Assembly: GCA_003116975.1 (NCBI GenBank)
Contig: BGKB01000172.1
Coordinates: forward strand, 91,874 to 155,873
Length of the DNA: 64,000 bases
Source: Aurantiochytrium sp. KH105
Lineage: Eukaryota; Sar; Bigyra; Thraustochytrida; Thraustochytriidae
Direction: 5' to 3'
Shown here: positions 19,813-27,141 of the stretch, in pieces
Layout: the number at the start of each line of letters is the position of its first letter
Numbering within the stretch: the stretch's first letter is position 1
Program-made: the position numbers and the translations under genes
The notes under the pieces: model-generated
What the model was told of the DNA's origin: nothing
Database searches by the model: none
What the model saw: only the letters and a program-made list of their open reading frames with translations

Positions 19813-20151
19813 CGGCGGCAATGCTGCGGCTACGGCTGCGGCTGAGGTTCGCGCCCTCTCGCGCGCCGTAACTGCTCGGTTGCCGCAGCTGGCTGGACTG
19901 GGTGCGGGCCTGCCAGAGTTCAAACCCACCATCTCCTCCCAACCGACGCGAACCCGGTCCAGCGCAGCGTCGCTTCAATCTCGCTCGCTCGCTCGCCGCC
20001 TTGCCCGCTTCCTCCTCCGCGCGAGCCCGGGTACCTCGCGGCGCTCTCGCGCGCCTTCTCCGCGCCCTCGTTCGGGTTCTGCGCCCCCCCAGATCCTCGC
20101 TCGCTCGCTCATACTACGCTCACACTAACTCATAACAGCCGCATCCGCCAT

Positions 20152-20187
20152 TTTCAAATCGGCGACGCTGATTTGAAATTTCAAATC
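20152..20187. promoter_or_regulatory. Triple inverted TTTCAAATC element
   Basis: Nine-base arms occur in the order TTTCAAATC (20152-20160), GATTTGAAA (20170-20178) and TTTCAAATC (20179-20187). The last two form a perfect 18-base palindrome. It lies about 800 bases upstream of the coiled-coil gene and in a strongly GC-rich background, so it stands out as a possible protein-binding site or cruciform. Function is inferred only. Confidence 0.45.
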
Positions 20188-20832
20188 GCAATCCGCCCCC
20201 GCCGCGCCCGCCGCGGCCTCGCGCGCAGCCCCGCTCGCGCGCGTCTGCGTCCGCGCCCGCGTCTCCGCGCCTGCTCGCGCGCCCTGCCGGCCTCGCGCGG
20301 GCCCGTCGAGGCCGCGCTCGGGCTCGGCCCAGGACGGGCAGCCGCAGGCAGCCTGGGAGCTTGGCGGCTGCGCGGCGTCTTCGCAGCTCGGGGTCCTGCG
20401 ACGCGCGCGCGCGGTGCCCCCCTCGGCGAAACCGGCGCTTTTCCGCCGCCCCCGCGCGCCCGCTTCGCCCCCCGCGGCCGGCGGTTCCGGATCCGCCGAC
20501 GGGGGCACGCGGGCGGGCGGCGATTGCACCGGCGCGTCCTCGGCCTCCTTCGCGCTGTCAACGCAAAGCGGAGCGAGCAGAGCAGAGCAGAGCAGGAACT
20601 GACTGCCTGCCTGCCCGCCTGCCCGCCGCCTCCGCCTGCCGCCGCGCCGCGAGGACCGGGCGAGCGAGCGAGCGAGCGCGCCGCGGAGCCTGCCCGCCCC
20701 TGCGCGGAGCCGGGCGCGGACCGGCGGCTGAGCGTCGGGCCTTGGACGGCGGGAGTCGAATCAAGCGCCTCAGATCGCCGGGGCATCATCGTATCATCGA
20801 CCGCGACTCCGCTCGCCGCGCTGCGGTCTCCG

Positions 20833-20833
<1 letters not shown>

Positions 20834-20863
<30 letters not shown>
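20834..20863. repeat. (CCTG)n microsatellite
   Basis: About seven CCTG units ending 113 bases before the start codon at 20976. Confidence 0.85.
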
Positions 20864-20975
20864 CGAGCGAGCTCGCCCGCGCGTTCCCTCGCGCCCTCGG
20901 CCCAGCCAGGTGCCGGCCCCGCTCGCGCCGGAGCGAGGGTCGGGGAGGAAGGGGAGGGACGGACGGCCCCGCTCC

Positions 20976-21467
20976 ATGCGCGGCAAGCCGGCGGAAACGC
21001 CAACGTCGAGCGGCCCCGCGCCGGCCAAGGCGCCCGCGACGGCGGGGTCCACCGACGCCACGGAGATGGTCGTCCCGCGCGAGCTGCGCGAGCAACTCGA
21101 GCAGCTGCGCCGCGCCACGCTGCACTACCGGCAGAAAATGTCGCAGGTCTCACAGGATCTCAACCGTGAGCAGGACAACTACGAGCAATTGCGACAGCTC
21201 TACGAGGCGCAAATGGCCCGCTTCCAAATGCTGCAGCAGGCGCAAATCTCATGGCAAGACGACATCGAGCGCAAAAAGGAAGAAGTGCGTTCACTCCGAG
21301 AGGAGCTAGACCACGTCACCTTGCAGTGGCGCAAGGCCAGACAGGCCGAGCTTCGCAACGAGGAGCTCGAGGAGACAAACCGCTACCTGGAGCGACTGGT
21401 GATCACGGTTGCTGTCACGGTGCCCATCGCGCTCTTGGCCGAAAAGCAGCTCCGCTCCAAAATGTAA
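20976..21467 (+). CDS. Small tail-anchored coiled-coil protein
   Basis: The 163-residue protein has a Pro/Ala/Thr-rich N-terminus of about 30 residues. A continuous heptad-rich helix covers about residues 35-135, with many Gln, Glu, Arg and Leu. A single hydrophobic stretch of about 15 residues (LVITVAVTVPIALLA) sits near the C-terminus and is followed by the basic tail EKQLRSKM. That is the layout of a tail-anchored protein, and the short helix with a basic tail resembles mitochondrial outer-membrane or peroxisomal anchors. The frame is open much further upstream, but the translation there is GC-driven low complexity, so I start at the ATG at 20976. I do not recognise a family. The 3' end converges on ALG6. 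Confidence 0.7.
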   Translation: MRGKPAETPTSSGPAPAKAPATAGSTDATEMVVPRELREQLEQLRRATLHYRQKMSQVSQDLNREQDNYEQLRQLYEAQMARFQMLQQAQISWQDDIERKKEEVRSLREELDHVTLQWRKARQAELRNEELEETNRYLERLVITVAVTVPIALLAEKQLRSKM

Positions 21468-21626
21468 ACTCACCCTTCTCTTCCTCTCTCTCTCGCTCGC
21501 TCCCTCTTCTTTCGCTTGGCGCCCTTCTTTCCGCACGCGCTTCACAAACACAATGCACACACAAAATTTAGACGTTACTGATGGTGGGTCGCGTCTCGCG
21601 TTGCGGTGTAGAGGGGAACTAGCTCT

Positions 21627-21643
21627 CCCCCCCCCCCCCCCCC
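21627..21643. repeat. Poly-C tract (17 C)
   Basis: Seventeen consecutive C residues. Length may be affected by sequencing. Confidence 0.85.
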
Positions 21644-21810
21644 TGTACGTACCTACAAACCACCACCATACATTTCAATAAGTATTTCCGAACTAAACTT
21701 ATTCATCATGATGTGCCATGTCACAATCTGCAAACGCCAGTCAACATGAACAATCCTAGAGTCGCAATGAATTGCCGTACTCCGTGTAGACTGATGCACA
21801 GAAGAATCTC

Positions 21811-21856
21811 AGCTCAGCTTAGCTCAACTTAGCTCAGCTGAGCTCAGCTTAGCTCA
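21811..21856. repeat. (AGCTC/AGCTT)n repeat
   Basis: Nine tandem five-base units alternating mainly between AGCTC and AGCTT; because AGCT is self-complementary the array can form hairpins. Confidence 0.85.
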
Positions 21857-22043
21857 GACCCCAATATATTCTTTATTTACAAAGCAAGCACCACACCCAT
21901 ACACAAACATGGAGTGGAATGCTGCTTTCCGGGATTGAATCCGATCTTTTCTTTTTGTCTTCTTCCAAAGGCATGGTGACAGGCGGACAGCGCTTTTCAC
22001 CTTTTATCTTATCTTTTTCTTCCCGCCGTTCGTCTTGACGCGA

Positions 22044-24239
22044 TCACTCGCGCTTAGCGCGGATGACTCGAGAACCGCCCTTCTCCGCTCCTCCTCGCGC
22101 GAAAGCGACGGTGTCGTCTTCGCTGGGGAGCATCCACTGGTACCAATTCCCATACGCCCACGCCAGAGCGAGAAAAAGGCAGGACAAGGAATAATGTGCT
22201 CGTGACCAAAGCGACTGCTCCATGCCTGGTCCACCCGCCATAGACGAGGTCGCCGCGCAAAAATGAATCACGAGTGCAATGGCCCCGCCCACGCGCAAAT
22301 ACCCCGTAGCATCCACCATGCGCATGCCATGCCGCATGCCGTCGAGATCGGCAGCATCAGAACGCGCCGCGACCCAGGGCAAGGGCAAGTAAAAGATCTC
22401 GCGTCGAAAGCAAATGGCGCAAGTTCCCGCAAAGACGCTCGTTGACACAATATAAGCCAGTCCAAGCCCTTCCGACACCAACATGGGAGAAAGAGTAAAG
22501 ACCGCCATGACGCTAAACCAGCATGAAGGACCAGGAGCCTCGCCCACAAGAAGAGCCGCCGGCATGAGGGGCAACAGGACTGCCAGACGATCCACGCGCG
22601 TGGCCAGGAGCACAAAGGTCAGAGAGCTGTTGAACAAAGCCCACACGAGGCGACGCATACCCGGTGCGACGCCTCGACGCACGAGGTCAACGCACGAGGG
22701 CGCGAGGCCCGCAATCGTCGTGAAAACACCCACGCCACGAACCCATAATGCTGGAAGACGATTCGCCAGCTTGGTGAGAGGCGGGAACACGGACCACAGC
22801 GCTGGTGAACCGACATTATCCTGTGGAAGCGCGGCTACACGACGGATTACGCGGCGCACGACGCCTACACACGATGACGCATCGTCTGACTGAAGACACA
22901 GGGGCGCCCAGATCAAGCCAAACACGAGCACGCAGGCAGAGAGCAAAGACAGAACGTACACGAGACGCGATAAACCAGATCGGCCCCGGTGCTGCGCGAG
23001 TAAATAGATAATCACGGGCGGTGCAAAGTGGTACGTGACCTGATTAAAGTTGAGCGAAAGACAGAGTGTGGCCATGGCCAAATAATAGCGTCTTTGACCA
23101 CATAAAACCAGCGTCCACAAAACAAGTCCCACGTAAATGTCCGAATACTGAAAGTACCCGTGATCGATGAGTACATAGGCTGGCTGCAGTAGAATGATGA
23201 GAAAGATCTCCGAGACGAGCGCTACTGGTGCGTCGGCGGTTGCTGTGGTTGGTCCGGTCACAAGCGCGCTTGTTTTCGTGCTTTGCAGAGCGTCGGATCG
23301 GACAGGGGCGCAAAGATTTGGACTATTCTCATCAGGACTCCCCATTGTGTTTACGCCTTTACGGTGCCTCAGATTTGACATATTTTGATTGTAAAGAACA
23401 AAAGTCTCTGCCTCGGCGCCGTCCCCAGATGCCACGTGCTCATCATCTCCGTCCTCTGCCTCTTCTTCTTCTTCTTCTTCATCTTCTTCTACTTCTTCTC
23501 CATCATTACCAAACGCACCACCACCAGTAGCAGCCCTGGGAGACTCTTTTTCATAAACGCTATCATCGTCGCTGTCATCGTCTTCCCCGGAGTCCTCCGA
23601 AGCTTTATAGTGTCTGCGAGAATAACCAGGGGGCACAGCGACGTGACGTTTCGCGCCAGTACGCGACGCATTTAATCGAGACTTTCGTGCTTGCAACTGC
23701 TTGCCGCTCATCTTGCTTGTACGGCCTGAGCGATAGTACAAGAGGCAAAATTGCCATGCCGATGAGAAGACAAAGAGAACGTCGCAAATGAGCACCGTCG
23801 CGCGCATGTAGGCACGCGCGTCCTGGTTTTCAAAGCCCCAAGCATACTCTGTCGTGTTCACGAGCTTGGGAACGAGCTTTTCTGCCACCGCGCCAAAACC
23901 GAGCGACGCGTATGCTGCAAGCGGTGGGTAGCGAAGGCACCCTTCTCCAAGAAAGGCTCTGTGGACAGGACATACGCCCATATTGTCACCATACCAGCCG
24001 TTCATCGGGACCTGAACGGCCACTGCCATAAAGTGCCGCTCCTCCTCGAAGGAGCCGTATGCTGGCGGTCTTCCCTGGCCTCCGTGCGGGTGCAGGCCCA
24101 CGGAACATCGCAGCACAAGGCCCACCAGCGCGACGACGACCGGATTATGCAACACTGCGCGGTCCATGGCCGTAGTTTGCAGTGACCGCGCGCGTCTCTC
24201 GCCGCGTCTGCTACCTCCGTCATCTCTTAGCCGCGGCAT
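22044..24239 (-). CDS. ALG6: ALG6-type dolichyl-P-Glc:Man9GlcNAc2-PP-dolichol alpha-1,3-glucosyltransferase
   Basis: The 731-residue multi-pass ER protein matches the ALG6/ALG8 family. The first lumenal loop has FEEERHFMAVAVQVPMNGWY, then LRYPPLAAY, and a second helix follows after AYMRATVLICDVLF. Later come the family block HGYFQYSDIYVGLVLW and the segment SVFPPLTKL. ALG6 adds the first glucose to the lipid-linked oligosaccharide in the ER lumen before N-glycan transfer. ALG6 is favoured over ALG8 by the Trp-Tyr after the first loop, but this should be confirmed by a tree. A long insert of about 150 residues after the second membrane segment is extremely acidic, with a run of Glu/Asp. Two in-frame ATGs exist: the chosen 24239 and 24167 (MDRAVLHN). 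The later one lies just before the first membrane helix and is equally credible. Confidence 0.85.
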   Translation of the reverse strand: MPRLRDDGGSRRGERRARSLQTTAMDRAVLHNPVVVALVGLVLRCSVGLHPHGGQGRPPAYGSFEEERHFMAVAVQVPMNGWYGDNMGVCPVHRAFLGEGCLRYPPLAAYASLGFGAVAEKLVPKLVNTTEYAWGFENQDARAYMRATVLICDVLFVFSSAWQFCLLYYRSGRTSKMSGKQLQARKSRLNASRTGAKRHVAVPPGYSRRHYKASEDSGEDDDSDDDSVYEKESPRAATGGGAFGNDGEEVEEDEEEEEEEAEDGDDEHVASGDGAEAETFVLYNQNMSNLRHRKGVNTMGSPDENSPNLCAPVRSDALQSTKTSALVTGPTTATADAPVALVSEIFLIILLQPAYVLIDHGYFQYSDIYVGLVLWTLVLCGQRRYYLAMATLCLSLNFNQVTYHFAPPVIIYLLAQHRGRSGLSRLVYVLSLLSACVLVFGLIWAPLCLQSDDASSCVGVVRRVIRRVAALPQDNVGSPALWSVFPPLTKLANRLPALWVRGVGVFTTIAGLAPSCVDLVRRGVAPGMRRLVWALFNSSLTFVLLATRVDRLAVLLPLMPAALLVGEAPGPSCWFSVMAVFTLSPMLVSEGLGLAYIVSTSVFAGTCAICFRREIFYLPLPWVAARSDAADLDGMRHGMRMVDATGYLRVGGAIALVIHFCAATSSMAGGPGMEQSLWSRAHYSLSCLFLALAWAYGNWYQWMLPSEDDTVAFARGGAEKGGSRVIRAKRE

Positions 24240-25314
24240 CTTTCCCGGCGCGGCGAGCCCGCACGCCGCGCGCGCTGTCTCGACCGTGTGACACGCGCTG
24301 CAAGGTCAAAGCAATCGTGTTTGTCTGCTTGCTCGTTCAAAAAGTTTGTTTGTTCGGACTCGGCAATGCCCTTGAAAGTACTGCGAGCATTGGCGAACAG
24401 AGCCTACCGCCGCGGGAGCATATTTGGTATAAATAAAAATCAAGACCAAGCAACTTGCAAACCGGCATGACGTTGGGCCCAGTTGTACGACGATCATCAT
24501 CAAATGTACTATCAACGTTGGTTTGTGCCAATTACCCAAATCAGAAAGCCGCACTTTGCTTCCCATAGACGGAGACACGATCCTCGTCATGGAAAAATGG
24601 GAGCCTCTTGTGCTGTGGTTTGCTGCCGAGCAGGTTTATATCGAGAACACCACCGAGACGAGCTCAATTCTTGAACGGTGTGCCTTTGTTCTTCTTTGAA
24701 TCGAGCCACTTGAGAATGATTGGAATATGGAATGAATCGCTGCATTCCTTTCCTGCCTCACACTACACTTTCTGGCATTAGCTATCCAGCCAGGCAGTTG
24801 GTCTCTAACCTACCCTTGCCGTATAACTCCTTCACCAGCAGCCAGCAAGTACTTGGCCAAAAAAAGATCCCCCCTGCTCCGAGCAGCCAACACTCTTTAC
24901 ATGCCCCTCGGAGATCCCCTATTTAGTATGTGGTGAGGGGGCATCGTGCTAGATTCGCCGGGGCCCAAGATGCGTTGCATTGTGCAGCGTTGCGTTGTAC
25001 GTATACTGGCCAACGCAAGACCTAGCTAGCATGGCGGAACCGCGATGACGTCGCTTTTCACGCGGGCAACGAGGGCAAAACCCAAGCTCTCGCGACTCCT
25101 CAGCAAGCACGCCGCCGCGAAGCGAGGCGAAGCGGCGCGAGGCCTGGCCAGACGTCGCTAGGGGCGACTGACGGGTGCTGGTGCGGGTGCCAAGTCAAAG
25201 ACGCCCTCGCGGCAGCGCAACAGCCAGAACAGAGACTTTGCGAAGCGAACGCGAGGCGGACGTTGCAGAGCTAGCGACAAACACCTCCTCGCTGTGCATT
25301 CAAAGAACACGAAC
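24240..25314. other. Divergent intergenic region between ALG6 and the DAG-lipase-like gene
   Basis: About 1.1 kb of relatively AT-rich sequence. No supported gene or recognisable tRNA was found. It presumably carries both promoters. Confidence 0.5.
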
Positions 25315-26868
25315 ATGCTCGCCCACGCGACACTACGACGCGCAACAGTGGCGCGTAAAACATCGGCCGCGAGAACCCGCGCAGCCATGACCAGAGCGCA
25401 CCCTTCTTCTCGAGACCTTTTTGGCGGCGAAGCAGAAATGAAGCTTGCTGGCACCTTTATGACGGGCGGATACCTGCACTCGGCGTACTTTTGGCTGAGT
25501 GTGGTGGGCATGGGCGCGTCGGACGCTGTCCTAAACGCTGCAATGAAAAGCCGCGCCTTGGCCCGTTCTGTGCAAAGGCACGGCGATGCGCACATTGGCC
25601 AAAATTCTGCTGCTGTAAAGTGGGCGGTCGTGGAAGCCCTCGTTCGTTTTTCTCGTCTCGCGACCGCAACCGCAGAGCGACTCAAGCTGCGAAACCCTCT
25701 CGCGCTGCATAAAGGAGCCCAGGAGCTTGTCCGGCTGCAGCGCCGTTACCGCTGGCACCGCGAGGGTGTCGAAAGTCGCGTGCGTCTTGATGGTGCGAGA
25801 CTTTTCGTGCTCGACCGCCTCATGCAGTTTAGTGCGGCTGCGTACGGATGGAAAACGCTAAAATTTCTCGGACTTGGACGCGCGGAAATGCGGTCGAATC
25901 GGAGCGGCATTCAGCTTCTCACGGGTGTGGACGCGCGTGACATTCGGCTTGTACAGGACACTTCGCGCACGTTTCGTCCGGGATACTTTGTGTGTGTGGA
26001 CCACGTCACGCGGAACATTGTAGTGACCATTCGCGGAACCATGCGGCTGCAGGATGTTGTGACAGACCTCAGTTGCGAAGAGACGTCACTTATGTTGTAC
26101 GACGAGGTGAATGACGAACATTTACATGGAACAGCTCACGGTGGTTTCCTACGGGCAGCGCACAATGTCAAGGCCGAGGTTCAAGACACGGTAGAGTCTG
26201 CCATGCGTGAGTTTCCGGCTTATGGTCTGCAAGTGACAGGGCACAGTCTGGGTGGTGCATGTGCTACGTTGCTGGCGCTCATTTGGTCGCAAGAGGCTGT
26301 ATTTGCCTCGCGTGAGGTTCGCGCAGTTTCGTTTGCGGCCCCATGCTGCCTCAGCCACTCTCTTGCGCGCTCAAAGTATGCCAAGAAGCACATTAGTTCG
26401 CTCGTGCTAGGCGACGACTTTGTGTGTCGGCTCTCGCTTGTGAGTGTGGAAGGTTTTTTTCGCACATGTGACGAGCTCGTTCAGTTGGCCAAAAACCACA
26501 TGCTTTGCGAGGATAGTGGTCGCAAGACGCTTGAGCGAATCCGCGCCGAGGGCCAGGCGCGTCGGGACCGTCTCTTCCCGGGCGGTCGCGTCTTTCACAT
26601 TCCCTTGCAGTCGCGCTACGAGCCAGCGCGCCACGATGTGTACATGGCTGAGGAGGTTGACCCGGCTCTTAGTCTCAGTGAGATTGTGTTAACGCCCAAG
26701 ATGTTCAATGTGCATCTGCCAACGCGTTATCTGAATGCGCTTCGTCGGCAACGACTCATTCACCTGCATGGAGCGGAACACGAACAGCATTCGCACCATT
26801 GTCTCCCGCATGGTACGGAACACGTGCAGCACTCACACCTAAGTCTGAGTGAGATGTCGAGTGCCTGA
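25315..26868 (+). CDS. Diacylglycerol-lipase-like class 3 lipase
   Basis: The 517-residue protein has a class 3 lipase domain close to sn-1-specific diacylglycerol lipases. The strand IVVTIRGTMRLQDVVTDLS precedes a lid-like region. The nucleophile elbow GHSLGG has Ser311, the acid is probably Asp368 in LGDDFVCR, and the basic residue is probably His467 in VHLPTRY. All three positions match the DAG lipase pattern. The four N-terminal membrane helices of animal DAG lipases are absent. The N-terminus (MLAHATLRRATVARKTSAARTRA) is rich in Arg and lacks acidic residues, resembling an organelle leader. The C-terminal 30 residues carry two His-rich repeats. The frame extends to a GTG at 25294, but the first ATG is at 25315. 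The gene converges on PLC 273 bases away. Confidence 0.85.
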   Translation: MLAHATLRRATVARKTSAARTRAAMTRAHPSSRDLFGGEAEMKLAGTFMTGGYLHSAYFWLSVVGMGASDAVLNAAMKSRALARSVQRHGDAHIGQNSAAVKWAVVEALVRFSRLATATAERLKLRNPLALHKGAQELVRLQRRYRWHREGVESRVRLDGARLFVLDRLMQFSAAAYGWKTLKFLGLGRAEMRSNRSGIQLLTGVDARDIRLVQDTSRTFRPGYFVCVDHVTRNIVVTIRGTMRLQDVVTDLSCEETSLMLYDEVNDEHLHGTAHGGFLRAAHNVKAEVQDTVESAMREFPAYGLQVTGHSLGGACATLLALIWSQEAVFASREVRAVSFAAPCCLSHSLARSKYAKKHISSLVLGDDFVCRLSLVSVEGFFRTCDELVQLAKNHMLCEDSGRKTLERIRAEGQARRDRLFPGGRVFHIPLQSRYEPARHDVYMAEEVDPALSLSEIVLTPKMFNVHLPTRYLNALRRQRLIHLHGAEHEQHSHHCLPHGTEHVQHSHLSLSEMSSA

Positions 26869-27141
26869 GATGTTGAAAACCGACAAGAAGCAAATGGCGA
26901 TTCGTGCAGCGACTTCAAGAAAGCCTAAACCACCTTGTAGTAGATAGATTGATAGGTTCCTTTACTAGTTTCTTTTTTTCCCGCGCTATTCTCAAATCAA
27001 CAAATGAAAAGCTTTTAACGCATGTTCGAAAGGAATGCTGTTGAGGACTAGCTATTAAGCAGACGGATGAGCACAGCTTCCGCGGGGGCGGATCGATGAT
27101 GGCAAAGAAGATAGAATGAACAAAGAAAGGAAACACATGAA
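26869..27141. other. Convergent spacer between lipase and PLC genes
   Basis: 273 bases, AT-rich, carrying both 3' ends. No gene is seen. Confidence 0.5.

Larger units (their letters stand above)
18898..20975. other. Divergent intergenic region, repeat-rich
   Basis: This 2.1 kb lies between the lipase and the small coiled-coil gene. It contains a TGTGTCA run (19054-19078), GAGAG purine tracts near 19380-19420, an AATGC pentanucleotide array, a TTTCAAATC palindromic cluster and a CCTG array. Long frames exist but are GC-driven low-complexity translations. Confidence 0.5.
21468..22043. other. Convergent intergenic region with poly-C tract and AGCTC/AGCTT repeat
   Basis: AT-richer spacer between the coiled-coil gene and ALG6. 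It contains a run of 17 C residues at 21627-21643 and an AGCTC/AGCTT repeat at 21811-21856. No gene is seen. Confidence 0.5.
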
